A stretch of DNA of 64,000 bases, taken from positions 15,420 to 79,419 of the forward strand of contig CAMLLC010000010.1 in assembly GCA_946480835.1 (NCBI GenBank). Reading direction: 5' to 3'. The notes under the pieces were generated by a model. That model was not told the origin of the DNA. It made no database searches and saw nothing but the letters and a program-made list of their open reading frames with translations. Below, piece after piece: positions 8,463 to 18,107 of the stretch (position 1 is the first letter of the stretch; each line of letters begins with the position of its first letter). This DNA is from Entomomonas sp945283395 (GTDB lineage: Bacteria > Pseudomonadota > Gammaproteobacteria > Pseudomonadales > Pseudomonadaceae). A program made the translations under genes and the position numbers.

Positions 8463-9992
8463 TTAAGCTTTTGGTTGGTCGTCATGAGGCTTTACCGTGC
8501 CTGATGTGCCTTCTTTAATAGTTTGGTTAACCTTGCCATCAACCTTTTTCTGTGGTACTTGATTAGTTAATGTATTGGGCGTAGTAGCTTGCCAACCTCC
8601 ACCTAACGCCTTATAAAGATTAACTTCACTAGTTAACTGTGCCAAACGTACATTAATTAAATCTTGTTGAGAACTAAATAATTGACGTTGTGCATCCAAT
8701 AAAGAAATATAATTATCTATTCCCGCTTGATAACGTTGATTAGCTAAATCATAATAAGTCTGATTAGCTGCTACAAAATTACTTTGCGCCACTACTTGCT
8801 CTTGATAAGTTTCTCTAGCCGCTAGACCGTCAGCTACTTCTCTAAAGGCAGTTTGAATAGTCTTTTCATAATTAGCTATATTTACATCTTTTTGGATTTT
8901 AGCGTAATCTAAATTACCTTTTAAACGACCTGCTGTGAAAATAGGTAAATTAATAGTAGGCTGGAATAACCAACTGCCTTGATGGTCGCTAAACAGATTA
9001 GAAAAATTAGTACTCATAGTACCAACATTACTAGTTAAAGAAATGCTAGGGAAAAACGCTGCTCGAGCAGCTCCTATATTAGCATTAGCAGCCATCAATT
9101 GATGTTCAGCAGCAATAATATCAGGCCGATTTTGGATTAAATCAGAAGGCAGACCTGCAGGAATTTCTTTCACATACTGCATGTCAAAGTTACTATCTTT
9201 AACATTTTTTGCATTGGCCGGTACTTCTTTACCTAATAATAAGGTGAGTAAATTAATATCTTGTGCCACCTGACGCTTATAGGTAGCTTGACTTACTCTA
9301 GCTCCTTCCACTGCAGTACGAGCTTGTGCTAAATCTAAACTTGAGGCGACGCCCACTTCATTACTACGCTTAATCAGATCATAATTAGATTCATAGTTTT
9401 GTAAAGTCTCTTCAGTTAATTTAAGCAAAGCTCTATCTGCTTGTAGCGTTAACCATGCATTAGCAACACTTGCAACTAAACTAATTTGGGTATTACGTTG
9501 CGCCTCTTGTGTTGATAAATATTGTTGCAACGCTGCTTCATTCAAGCTACGAATCCGCCCAAAGAAATCCAGTTCATATGAGGTAACCCCTAAGGTTACC
9601 CCCCAACTACTTCTTACACCAGATTTATTAGTTCCTGTTAAATCCCTCGGTAAATGCTGACGTGAACCTGAGCCTGTAGCGTCAAGTTCAGGATATAACT
9701 CAGATTTTTGAATGCGATATTGTGCTTCATAAGCTGCGACATTGAGGGCTGCAATACGCATATCACGATTATTAGCTAACGCCGTTACTATTAAATTCTG
9801 TAGCTCTTTATCACTAAAAAATTGCTGCCAACCTAACTCTACATAATTAGCTTGTTGAGCACCTTTGGCATAAGCCTCTCCCGATGGCCACGCATCATTA
9901 ACCGGTAAATTTGGCCTTTTATAATCGGGCATTAATGTACATCCTGTTAAAGTAACAGTCATTATCATAATAGGTAAAAAAGATTTTCTCAT
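8463..9992 (-). CDS. oprM: Outer-membrane efflux lipoprotein (OprM/TtgC type)
   Basis: The outer-membrane channel of a tripartite RND pump, 509 residues. The signal peptide ends in a lipobox (TLTGC, Cys18), so the protein is predicted to be lipid-anchored like OprM. Two TolC/NodT-type repeats are visible; the second includes RPDIIAAEHQLMAANANIGAARAAFFPSI, the hallmark of the NodT family. The C-terminal tail (about residues 470-509) is polar and Lys/Gln-rich and seems dispensable for the barrel. The ATG follows the stop of the RND gene by 4 bases, so it is the last gene of the operon. Confidence 0.93.
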   Translation of the reverse strand: MRKSFLPIMIMTVTLTGCTLMPDYKRPNLPVNDAWPSGEAYAKGAQQANYVELGWQQFFSDKELQNLIVTALANNRDMRIAALNVAAYEAQYRIQKSELYPELDATGSGSRQHLPRDLTGTNKSGVRSSWGVTLGVTSYELDFFGRIRSLNEAALQQYLSTQEAQRNTQISLVASVANAWLTLQADRALLKLTEETLQNYESNYDLIKRSNEVGVASSLDLAQARTAVEGARVSQATYKRQVAQDINLLTLLLGKEVPANAKNVKDSNFDMQYVKEIPAGLPSDLIQNRPDIIAAEHQLMAANANIGAARAAFFPSISLTSNVGTMSTNFSNLFSDHQGSWLFQPTINLPIFTAGRLKGNLDYAKIQKDVNIANYEKTIQTAFREVADGLAARETYQEQVVAQSNFVAANQTYYDLANQRYQAGIDNYISLLDAQRQLFSSQQDLINVRLAQLTSEVNLYKALGGGWQATTPNTLTNQVPQKKVDGKVNQTIKEGTSGTVKPHDDQPKA

Positions 9993-9996
9993 TGCA

Positions 9997-12900
9997 TTAA
10001 TCCTTCGAATGGGCCATTTGTTCTTTTTCTTTGGCTGTTTTAATCTTAAACAAAGAACTCACCACAAGATAAAATAATGGGATCCAGAAAATAGCCAAGG
10101 TGGTAGCGGTTAGCATACCACCAACCACACCAGTACCAATGGAATGTGCACTACCAGCACCTGCCCCACTAGCTTTTGCTAAAGGTAATACCCCTAAAAT
10201 AAAAGCTAATGATGTCATTACGATAGGACGTATTCTGGTGCGACATGCCTCTAAAGCAGATTCAGCCAAACTTTTGCCACTTTCATGGAAAGCTTGAGCA
10301 AACTCAACAATTAAGATCGCATTCTTGGATACTAAACCTATAGTAGTTAATAAGCCCACCTTAAAGAATACATCATTGGTTAAGCCTCTTAAATGCGTTG
10401 CCAGTACCACTCCTATAATACCTAATGGTGCTACCAAAATCACCGCAAAAGGAATGGCCCAACTTTCATAGAGTGCTGCTAAACATAAAAATACCACTAT
10501 AGCTGCTAATGAATAAAGAGCTATTTCTTGCGCACCCGCTAGTTTTTCTTCAAATGACAAACCTGTCCAGGAGAAACCTATACTCTTGTTAGATAATTGG
10601 CCTATGAGTTTCTCCATTTCATTCATAGCATCGCCGGAACTATAGCCTGGTGCAGATTCGCCCAAAATTTCAACCGCAGAGACCCCATTATAACGCTCAA
10701 GTTTAGGCGAACCCATAATCCATTGACTACTAATTAGATTCGCTAATGACACCATTTCGCCTTTATTGTTGCGAACATACCATTTCTTGAAATCGTCAGG
10801 ATTCATACGAGAGTTAGTAGCACCCTGAACATAAACCTTTTTAACCCGTCCTCTATCAATAAAATCATTGATATAACTACTACCCCAAGCAATGGAGAGT
10901 GTTTGATAAATATCAGTTAAAGCTACCCCATAAGCACTGGCTTTTTCTTCATCAACATATATTCTATATTGAGGTTCATCATCCAAGCCATTAGGGCGAA
11001 CTTTAGCTAATTTTGGATTTTTAGCAGCTAAGAAGAGCAACTCATTACGCGCTGCCATCAAACCCTCATGCCCTACGCCACCTTGGTCTTGTAAAAATAA
11101 GTCAAAACCTGTAGCGTTACCCAACTCCATTACTGCTGGCGGAGAAAAGATGAACACTTGACCACCAATAAATTCGGGTTGAGTCATGAAGATTCCCATC
11201 AACCGTCCTGCTACCGAGGATACATCTTGACCTGGACCATTACGTTTATCCCAGTCTTTCAGCATTACGAATGCCATCGCAGAACTTTGTCCACGACCGG
11301 CAAAACTAAAACCTGTCACCGTGAAGACTGACTGTACATTGGCTCCTTCAGTATTCAGAATAGTTTTACGCATATTATCGACGATTTGCTGGGTTACATC
11401 AGCAGGCGTACCTTTAGGCGTTTGCACTTGGGCAAACAACACTTTTTGGTCTTCAGCTGGCAATAGTTCAGTAGGAATAGCCCTAAACATGAAAACTATT
11501 ACTGCACAAATAGCTAAGTAGATAATTAAAAATATCAATTTATTCTTAAAAACTTTTGCTACACCACCTACATAAAGATTAACTGATTTATCAAAGGTTC
11601 TGTTAAACCAATTAAAGAAACCACCGAATAAGCCTTTTTTCACTCCATGTGAAGCATCAGCAGAAGATAACATGGTGGCACAAAGTGCTGGTGTTAATAT
11701 TAATGCTACTAACACTGATAGGGCCATGGCAGCCACAATAGTTACAGAGAATTGACGATAAATAATCCCCGTAGCACCGCTCATAAATGCCATAGGAACA
11801 AATACAGCTGATAGCACCATGGCTATCCCTACTAAGGCACCTTGAATTTCATCCATAGATTTGCGAGCAGCTTCTCTGGCTGGTAGTTTTTCCTGCTCCA
11901 TGATACGTTCAACGTTCTCTACTACCACGATCGCATCATCCACCAGTAAGCCGATGGCCAATACCATAGCAAACATAGTTAGTGTATTGATAGAAAATCC
12001 AAAGGCAGCTAATACCCCGAATGTACCCAGTAACACCACAGGTACAGCAATAGTAGGAATCAACGTTGCACGGAAGTTCTGTAAGAACAAAAACATCACC
12101 AAGAACACTAATACGATAGCTTCGAAAAGTGTATGAACAACCATGTTAATAGATGCAGAAATAACAGGCGTACTATCGTAAGGATAGATAACTTCTACTC
12201 CTGCAGGAAAGAACGATTTTAATTTATCAACCGTTTCTCTAACTGCTTTAGCCGTATTCAATGCATTTGAACCAGTTGCTAGCTTTAATGCTATACCTGA
12301 AGCTGGCTTACCATTATTAAGGGCAGTGACAGAATAGTTTTCACTACCTAAGCTAATGTTGTCTGACACATCTTTAAGGCGTACTTGCGAACCATTAGTA
12401 GTCACTTTTAATAATATATTGCCAAACTCTTCTGGTGTTTGTAAGCGCGTTTTACTAATGATAGTAGCATTTAACTGAGTACCAGCTAGGGCAGGTAAAC
12501 CACCTAATTGACCAGAAGATACTTGAATATTTTGCGCTTTAATAGCATTGCTTACATCAATAGGCGTTAACTGGTAATTATTAAGCTTGGCAGGATCTAG
12601 CCAAATACGCATAGAATACTGTGCACCAAACACTTGGAAGTCACCAACACCAGGTGTTCTTGCAATAGAGTCTTGCATATTAGAAACAATATAGTTACTG
12701 AGGTCAAAATTAGACATTGAACCATCATTAGAAACTAAACCAACTACTAGCAAGAAGTTAACCGTTGCTTTAACCACCCTTATACCTTGCTGTTGAACTT
12801 CTTGAGGTAATAAAGGTGTTGCTAATTGCAACTTATTTTGCACTTGAACTTGAGCAATATCAGGATCAGTACCTTGCTCAAAGGTCAAAGTAATTTGCAT

Positions 12901-13161
12901 ATTACCATCTGAGTTACTTTGGGATGACATATAACGCAAATTATCTATACCATTCATTTGCTGCTCGATAACCTGCACAACAGTATCTTGCACAGTCTCA
13001 GCTGAAGCACCTGGATAATTTACCGAAATAGCAACCGATGGCGCAGCAATACTTGGATACTGATTGACAGGCATGCTTACCAAGGATAAGCCTCCCGCCA
13101 ACATGACAATCAAGGCTATTACCCAAGCAAAGATAGGGCGATCAATAAAGAATTTTGACAT
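9997..13161 (-). CDS. mexB: RND multidrug efflux inner-membrane transporter (MexB/TtgB type, HAE1)
   Basis: A 1054-residue proton-driven drug exporter with twelve membrane segments and two large periplasmic loops, the usual HAE1 length. The start MSKFFIDRPIFAWVIALIVMLAG is canonical. The proton-relay residues are present: paired aspartates in GLLVDDAIVVVENV (TM4) and lysine in GLVSKNAILIVEFAQ (TM10). Close similarity to MexB/TtgB/AcrB implies a broad range of hydrophobic substrates including solvents, dyes and antibiotics. The exact spectrum is not readable from sequence. It sits 3 bases from the upstream adaptor gene. Confidence 0.96.
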   Translation of the reverse strand: MSKFFIDRPIFAWVIALIVMLAGGLSLVSMPVNQYPSIAAPSVAISVNYPGASAETVQDTVVQVIEQQMNGIDNLRYMSSQSNSDGNMQITLTFEQGTDPDIAQVQVQNKLQLATPLLPQEVQQQGIRVVKATVNFLLVVGLVSNDGSMSNFDLSNYIVSNMQDSIARTPGVGDFQVFGAQYSMRIWLDPAKLNNYQLTPIDVSNAIKAQNIQVSSGQLGGLPALAGTQLNATIISKTRLQTPEEFGNILLKVTTNGSQVRLKDVSDNISLGSENYSVTALNNGKPASGIALKLATGSNALNTAKAVRETVDKLKSFFPAGVEVIYPYDSTPVISASINMVVHTLFEAIVLVFLVMFLFLQNFRATLIPTIAVPVVLLGTFGVLAAFGFSINTLTMFAMVLAIGLLVDDAIVVVENVERIMEQEKLPAREAARKSMDEIQGALVGIAMVLSAVFVPMAFMSGATGIIYRQFSVTIVAAMALSVLVALILTPALCATMLSSADASHGVKKGLFGGFFNWFNRTFDKSVNLYVGGVAKVFKNKLIFLIIYLAICAVIVFMFRAIPTELLPAEDQKVLFAQVQTPKGTPADVTQQIVDNMRKTILNTEGANVQSVFTVTGFSFAGRGQSSAMAFVMLKDWDKRNGPGQDVSSVAGRLMGIFMTQPEFIGGQVFIFSPPAVMELGNATGFDLFLQDQGGVGHEGLMAARNELLFLAAKNPKLAKVRPNGLDDEPQYRIYVDEEKASAYGVALTDIYQTLSIAWGSSYINDFIDRGRVKKVYVQGATNSRMNPDDFKKWYVRNNKGEMVSLANLISSQWIMGSPKLERYNGVSAVEILGESAPGYSSGDAMNEMEKLIGQLSNKSIGFSWTGLSFEEKLAGAQEIALYSLAAIVVFLCLAALYESWAIPFAVILVAPLGIIGVVLATHLRGLTNDVFFKVGLLTTIGLVSKNAILIVEFAQAFHESGKSLAESALEACRTRIRPIVMTSLAFILGVLPLAKASGAGAGSAHSIGTGVVGGMLTATTLAIFWIPLFYLVVSSLFKIKTAKEKEQMAHSKD

Positions 13162-13164
13162 TGC

Positions 13165-14316
13165 TTACTTTCCTGCATTACCTGGATTTTGATCAACAGA
13201 AGTAGGCTGACTAGCATTCTGTTCAATTGGATCAACTTGACTACCTGGCTGAACTTTTTGTAATCCTTTTATGACGATTCTTTCGCCATCTGCTATTCCC
13301 TTATCAACTAACCAAGTATTTTTATCAGCTATGCGAGACACTTCAAGAACACGTTGCTCAACCTTATTATCTTTATTGACAATTAATGCGGTAGCTTGGC
13401 CTTGAACATTACGTGTAACACCTAATTGAGGAGCTAAAATAGCCTTTTGGCGTACCCCTTCATTTAATCTTGCATGAACAAACATGCCGGGTAATAATTG
13501 ATGATCCGGATTAGGGAAAATGGCTCTTAGGGTAACAGAACCTGTTGTTTCATTGACTGACACTTCAGAGAATTCAAGCTTACCCTCATGAGCATAAAGT
13601 GATCCATCCTCTAATATTAAAGTAGCTTTTGCAGCATTTTCACCTGCTTTTTCTAAACCACCACTTGCTAATTCCTGTCTTAACTTAAGAATATCTTTAG
13701 AAGGTTGCGTAACATCTACATAGATAGGATCTAGCTGATTAATAGTTGCCATAGGATTAGCTTGACCTGTAGTAACTAAAGCACCTTCTGTTACTAACGA
13801 GCGGCTAATACGCCCTGAGATAGGCGCCAACACTTTGGTATAACGTAATCTTACTTGCGCTGTTTGTAGATTAGCCATGGCGGTTAAAAGTGCTGCACGA
13901 GCATCATCATATTGTTGTTGGCTAACTGCTTTAGTAGTTACCAATGATTTATAACGCTTTTCTAAGGCGCGCGCAGAGGCTAAGCTGGCTTCAGCACTTT
14001 GTACATTAGCTTTATAAATAGCCGGGTCAATTAAATAAAGCTGTTGCCCTGCTGTTACATCAGCTCCTTCAGTAAAGAATCTTTTTAAAATAATACCTTC
14101 AACTTGTGGTCTAACTTCTGCTACTCGATAAGCGCTAGTGCGACCAGGTAAATCTCTTGTTAAAGTATAGGGTTGAGCTTTTAAGGTTACCACCTCAACT
14201 TTCTGAAGAGGTCGCTGTTGCCCTGCTTGATTATCATTTTTATTACAGCCGCCCAACAAAAATGTGGAAAAAGTGAATACTGAAACCCAGATAGAAAAAG
14301 TTGGTTTTAATTGCAT
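13165..14316 (-). CDS. mexA: RND efflux periplasmic adaptor lipoprotein (MexA/TtgA type)
   Basis: The membrane-fusion subunit that bridges the transporter and the outer-membrane channel, 383 residues. The signal peptide ends in LLGGC (Cys23), giving a lipid anchor in the inner membrane. After it come the beta-barrel/lipoyl half (VEVVTLKAQPYTLTRDLPGR), a coiled-coil hairpin of about 60 residues, the second lipoyl half (VLAPISGRISRSLVTEGALV) and the membrane-proximal domain. GAGG lies 8 bases before the ATG. It is the first gene of the operon, and the region in front of it holds a TtgR-like operator. Confidence 0.94.
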   Translation of the reverse strand: MQLKPTFSIWVSVFTFSTFLLGGCNKNDNQAGQQRPLQKVEVVTLKAQPYTLTRDLPGRTSAYRVAEVRPQVEGIILKRFFTEGADVTAGQQLYLIDPAIYKANVQSAEASLASARALEKRYKSLVTTKAVSQQQYDDARAALLTAMANLQTAQVRLRYTKVLAPISGRISRSLVTEGALVTTGQANPMATINQLDPIYVDVTQPSKDILKLRQELASGGLEKAGENAAKATLILEDGSLYAHEGKLEFSEVSVNETTGSVTLRAIFPNPDHQLLPGMFVHARLNEGVRQKAILAPQLGVTRNVQGQATALIVNKDNKVEQRVLEVSRIADKNTWLVDKGIADGERIVIKGLQKVQPGSQVDPIEQNASQPTSVDQNPGNAGK

Positions 14317-14671
14317 GGAAACAACCTCAGTTACAAGAGGAACTAAATTAATCTAGTAAAAATATTTGCTTAATTTACTTACATTCATACCTGTTTGTAA
14401 ATAAAATATTTTAATATTTAACTTTTTTTCGTTAAAGAGTATTTCAGAGCATTACAAAACGACTTAGCCAACATGAATAAATAAAAGGTTTATTATCTTG
14501 AATGGCTTTCATTGTCTACTTTACGCTTTTAGAAATAGAAAAATTAATATACCCAACTAGAATAACATTAATAGCTAATTAATTTTAGATATTTTTATAA
14601 ACTTGCTCAATAATTTGTACAAAAAGTGTTAAAATTCTTGAATATCACTTCAATAAATAACGGTTTTTAGC
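14317..14671. other. Divergent intergenic region between the efflux operon and the DUF2782 gene
   Basis: This 355-base AT-rich region separates two divergent transcription units. In Pseudomonas ttgABC the repressor gene ttgR occupies this divergent position; here I see no open frame that could encode it. The part near the efflux operon holds the TtgR-like operator. The part near the lipoprotein gene has a TAAAAT sequence about 40 bases before its start that could be a -10 element, without a clear -35. Confidence 0.6.
14376..14403 (-). promoter_or_regulatory. TtgR/AcrR-like operator upstream of the efflux operon
   Basis: Read on the minus strand, this 28-base stretch begins TATTTACAAACAGG and ends ATGAATGTAAGTA. 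It has TTACA/TGTAA arms at 14379-14400. As I remember it, the Pseudomonas putida TtgR operator in front of ttgABC has the same two half-sites and differs in about three central bases. The site lies about 60 bases before the adaptor start codon and overlaps a plausible -35 element (TTTACA). A TetR-family repressor that releases on drug binding is therefore likely to control the pump, but its gene is not next to the operon. Confidence 0.7.
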
Positions 14672-14995
14672 ATGTGGAAATTTCTTTTTATAATTTCAAT
14701 ATTAGTAGTGAATATTGCTTGCACCCAGCATGCTAAGTCAGCTTATAGCTCTACTAACAGTGCCTCCAGTGCGTCAAACGAACAGCCAAGCCAAGCTGAC
14801 ACTAGCGTAACTATCTATCAAGAAGGCGACAATACCATTGAAGAACGGCGAGTAAAAGGCTTTTTATACTCTGTTAAAGTTACCCCCAGACAAGGTAAGC
14901 CCTATTATTTAATTAATGCTGATGGAGATAATAATACTTTACAAAATACCCCTCCAAAACAAAAAATTCCCTCTTGGACATTATTTAGTTGGTAA
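14672..14995 (+). CDS. DUF2782 domain-containing small lipoprotein
   Basis: A 107-residue predicted lipoprotein. The hydrophobic start ends in NIAC (Cys17). It is followed by a Ser/Asn/Ala-rich linker (residues 20-48) and a compact C-terminal domain with VTIYQEGDNTIEERRVKGFLYSVKVTPRQGKPYYLINADGD and a final WTLFSW. This pattern matches DUF2782, which in Pseudomonas lies beside polA and thrB. Its function is unknown. The next lipoprotein gene starts 5 bases after its stop, so the two are probably co-transcribed. Confidence 0.8.
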   Translation: MWKFLFIISILVVNIACTQHAKSAYSSTNSASSASNEQPSQADTSVTIYQEGDNTIEERRVKGFLYSVKVTPRQGKPYYLINADGDNNTLQNTPPKQKIPSWTLFSW

Positions 14996-15000
14996 CTTAA

Positions 15001-15750
15001 ATGTCAAATATTTTACGGTTTTTATTAGCTATCTGCATTATCAGTCATTTAGTTGCTTGTTTTAGCTTAGAGAGCAAAAGTAAGTTAAAACTAGCCAAAC
15101 GTATAGAAACTGTTAATTGGTATCAACAGAAAAAAAACTGTAATCAACAAACCCTTACTACTAATAATTGTCCCAGCTTCAAATTTGATGGCATTACTTT
15201 TAAACATCAACCATTATTAAATAATCTGATTGAACAAAAACTATTAAGTTTAGTCAAGGCTAAAAATCAGTCCTTATGGGATTATCAACAAAGCTACTTG
15301 GCTAAAGCGCATAATGGCGATCATATTTATTTTACTGTCAAAGTACTTAAACAAACTACAGCTCTTACCGTATTACAGCTTAGTTGTGAAGAACAACATA
15401 GCACTTATGTATATAGTACACCTAACATCGCTTTTATTAACTTTGATAATCAGACTAAACAAGATTTACAATTAACTGATATTATTCAGGGTGATCAATT
15501 ACCAGCTTTTTGGAGTAATGCCCAATTAGTTTATAATCAATGGTTAGAGGTGAATCAATTGCTAAATAATGAAGTTTATCATCAGGACTGGCCATTTGTA
15601 AAAACACCCCATTTTGCCCTACTAACTAACGGTATAACGTTACAATATGAAGCAAATACCTTGGCACCCTATGCAATGGGAATGCCTACCTTAGTAATAC
15701 CTTACAACAAACTTGAGGGCATTGTTAAGCCTCAATATATAATCAATTAA
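15001..15750 (+). CDS. RsiV/DUF3298-like lipoprotein
   Basis: A 249-residue predicted lipoprotein with signal peptide and lipobox HLVAC (Cys20). The mature part resembles the DUF4163/DUF3298 proteins of the RsiV group: a paired-strand first domain (about residues 35-150) and a C-terminal domain with the FALLTNGITLQYEANTLAPYAMGMPTLVIPY stretch that is characteristic of DUF3298. In Bacillus, RsiV binds lysozyme as an anti-sigma factor, but this version has no cytoplasmic anti-sigma region, so it is more likely an envelope protein of unknown ligand. There is no clear ribosome binding site; coupling to the upstream gene is likely. Confidence 0.7.
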   Translation: MSNILRFLLAICIISHLVACFSLESKSKLKLAKRIETVNWYQQKKNCNQQTLTTNNCPSFKFDGITFKHQPLLNNLIEQKLLSLVKAKNQSLWDYQQSYLAKAHNGDHIYFTVKVLKQTTALTVLQLSCEEQHSTYVYSTPNIAFINFDNQTKQDLQLTDIIQGDQLPAFWSNAQLVYNQWLEVNQLLNNEVYHQDWPFVKTPHFALLTNGITLQYEANTLAPYAMGMPTLVIPYNKLEGIVKPQYIIN

Positions 15751-15777
15751 TATTTTTGAAAGATCAAAGGCTGAATT

Positions 15778-17814
15778 GTGCAAAAAGATAATCCACTTTT
15801 AACCTATACTGATTTACCACCTTACTCACATATTGATGCAGAGCAGGTGGTACCCGCTATAGATAATGTATTAGCAAGCAATAGACAAGCTATCGATTCC
15901 CTATTAAAGAATCCGCCCAGTCCGTTAACTTGGGAAAATACAGCACTGGTGTTAGATGAAATTAATGAGAAACTCAGCAAAACTTGGAGTCCAGTGAGTC
16001 ATCTAAATGCTGTTATGAATAATGAAGCGTTACGTGTTGCTTATGAAGCTTGTCTACCTAAGTTATCAAGTTATTCGACTGAAATGGGACAAAATAAACC
16101 CCTCTATGAGCTTTATCAAGCACTTAATAATAGCCCTGCAGCCAACAACTTTAATACTTCACAACAAAGCATTTTAAAACATATACTAAGAGATTTTCAT
16201 TTATCAGGCATTGATTTACCCCCGGCAGCACAACAACGTTATGGTGAAATCCAAGCTCAACTTGCCGAGCTTAGTAATAAATTTTCTAACCAATTATTAG
16301 ATGCCACTCAAGCTTGGACTAAACACATAACCCATGAGCAAGCCTTAAAAGGTATTCCTGAATCAGCCAAACAACAGATGGCACAATCAGCCAAAGCAAA
16401 AAACTTAACCGGCTGGCTAATCACCCTTGAATATCCTTGCTATTCCGCCGTCATTACCTATGCTGATGATAGAGCCCTTAGAGAGGAGATCTATCAAGCC
16501 TATTGCACGCGCGCCTCTGATCAGGGCCCAATAGCTAATAAATTTGATAACGGGCCTATTATGCAACAAATACTTGCCCTGCGGCATGAGCTGGCTATCT
16601 TACTAGGGTTTAATAATTATGCCGAACTATCATTAGCTGATAAAATGGCTGAAACCCCTGAGCAAGTACTTAATTTCTTAAATGATCTAGCAGAGCGCAG
16701 TAAACCTTTTGCAGAACAAGATTTAAAAGAACTTAGCAGTTTTGTAGCAGAACAAGGAATAACTACTTTGCAAAACTGGGATGTTAGCTACTATAGTGAA
16801 AAGTTAAGAGAAGCTCGTTACAGCATTTCTGATGAAGCCTTAAGAGTTTATTTTCCTATCAACAAAGTGTTAGCTGGTTTATTTAACTTGGTTAATCAAC
16901 TCTATGGCATAGAAATTCATGAACTAAAAGATTTTGATACATGGCATCCAGACGTTAGGTTATTTGCCATCCAAGAACAAGGTAAAATTATCGGGCGCTT
17001 CTTTTTTGACCTTTATGCAAGGCCACATAAAAGAGGCGGTGCATGGATGGATGGAGCTAGAGACAGGTACCAAAATAGTCAAGGCGAGATTATCACTCCA
17101 GTTGCTAACATAGTATGTAATTTTATGCCAGCTAGCCATGGCCAACCAGCCTTATTAACGCATGATGAAGTTACTACTTTATTCCATGAATTTGGACATG
17201 GTTTGCACCATATGCTAACCCAAGTTAATCAATTGGGAGCCTCAGGTATCAATGGGGTAGCGTGGGATGCGGTAGAGCTACCTAGCCAATTTATGGAGAA
17301 CTGGTGTTGGCAAACTCAAAGCTTAGCGTTAATCTCTAGTCATTATCAAACTGGCGAGCCACTCCCTAAAGAGCTATTGGAAAAAATGCTAGCGGCCAAA
17401 AACTTTCAGTCGGCACTGATGATGGTACGGCAACTAGAATTTTCATTATTTGATTTTGAATTACATACCCATTTTGGTGATGGTCGCACTATTGAACAAG
17501 TTTTAGCCTCTGTTAGAGAAAAAGTAGCGGTGCTAAAGCCGCCTGCTTATAATAGGTTTGCTAATAGTTTTGCCCATATCTTTGCTGGTGGCTATGCGGC
17601 AGGTTATTATAGTTATAAATGGGCTGAGCTGCTGTCTGCGGATGCTTTTTCTCGTTTTGAAGAAGAAGGTATCTTAAATAGTCAAACAGGCCGTTTATTC
17701 CGTGACACTATCTTAGCTAAAGGAGGATCACAAGAACCGCTAGCCTTGTTTATTGAGTTTCGTGGCCGTGAACCTAATATTGAAGCTTTATTACGTCATT
17801 CTGGATTAAGCTAA
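15778..17814 (+). CDS. prlC: Oligopeptidase A (M3 zinc metallopeptidase)
   Basis: A cytoplasmic peptidase that degrades short peptides, including cleaved signal peptides. At 678 residues it is full length for PrlC. The zinc motif HEFGH is in LFHEFGHGLHHML around residue 464, and the third ligand glutamate follows in the helix containing ELPSQFMENW. The N terminus DLPPYSHIDAEQVVPAI is typical. The start is GTG at 15778, with AAGG 7 bases upstream. yheV follows 14 bases after the stop, as in Pseudomonas, so they form an operon. Confidence 0.96.
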   Translation: MQKDNPLLTYTDLPPYSHIDAEQVVPAIDNVLASNRQAIDSLLKNPPSPLTWENTALVLDEINEKLSKTWSPVSHLNAVMNNEALRVAYEACLPKLSSYSTEMGQNKPLYELYQALNNSPAANNFNTSQQSILKHILRDFHLSGIDLPPAAQQRYGEIQAQLAELSNKFSNQLLDATQAWTKHITHEQALKGIPESAKQQMAQSAKAKNLTGWLITLEYPCYSAVITYADDRALREEIYQAYCTRASDQGPIANKFDNGPIMQQILALRHELAILLGFNNYAELSLADKMAETPEQVLNFLNDLAERSKPFAEQDLKELSSFVAEQGITTLQNWDVSYYSEKLREARYSISDEALRVYFPINKVLAGLFNLVNQLYGIEIHELKDFDTWHPDVRLFAIQEQGKIIGRFFFDLYARPHKRGGAWMDGARDRYQNSQGEIITPVANIVCNFMPASHGQPALLTHDEVTTLFHEFGHGLHHMLTQVNQLGASGINGVAWDAVELPSQFMENWCWQTQSLALISSHYQTGEPLPKELLEKMLAAKNFQSALMMVRQLEFSLFDFELHTHFGDGRTIEQVLASVREKVAVLKPPAYNRFANSFAHIFAGGYAAGYYSYKWAELLSADAFSRFEEEGILNSQTGRLFRDTILAKGGSQEPLALFIEFRGREPNIEALLRHSGLS

Positions 17815-17828
17815 TAGAGATATCGTTA

Positions 17829-18089
17829 ATGAACACTCCTAAAAGATTTATTGCGGGGGCTATTTGCCCTTCTTGCAAAGCAATGGATAAACTAGTTATG
17901 TGGATGGAACAGGATATCCCCCATAGACAATGTATGGCTTGTGGCTTTACAGATAGCCTTAATGAACAAGGATTGAGCACGGCTAAGGAACTATCCAGCA
18001 GAGTCAATCCCCATTCTCAACAAAACGAATCAACCGTGCAAGTTATTAAATTTTTTCCTAATCCTAACCTAAACAAACAACTACACTAA
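17829..18089 (+). CDS. yheV: YheV-family putative zinc-ribbon protein
   Basis: An 86-residue protein with two Cys-x2-Cys knuckles, in ICPSCKAMDKLVMW and RQCMACGFTDS, forming a zinc ribbon. The start RFIAGAICPSC is nearly the family consensus. YheV proteins are usually encoded right after prlC, as here. The C-terminal 35 residues are polar and without recognisable features, making this version somewhat longer than the E. coli one. The function is unknown; nucleic-acid or protein binding is a guess from the fold. Confidence 0.85.
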   Translation: MNTPKRFIAGAICPSCKAMDKLVMWMEQDIPHRQCMACGFTDSLNEQGLSTAKELSSRVNPHSQQNESTVQVIKFFPNPNLNKQLH

Positions 18090-18107
18090 TGAAGATAGAG
18101 AAATGAA

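Noticed and set aside
10100..12136. Plus-strand open frames inside the RND transporter gene
   Set aside because: They are antisense shadows of a strongly conserved coding sequence and show low-complexity Thr/Ser composition.
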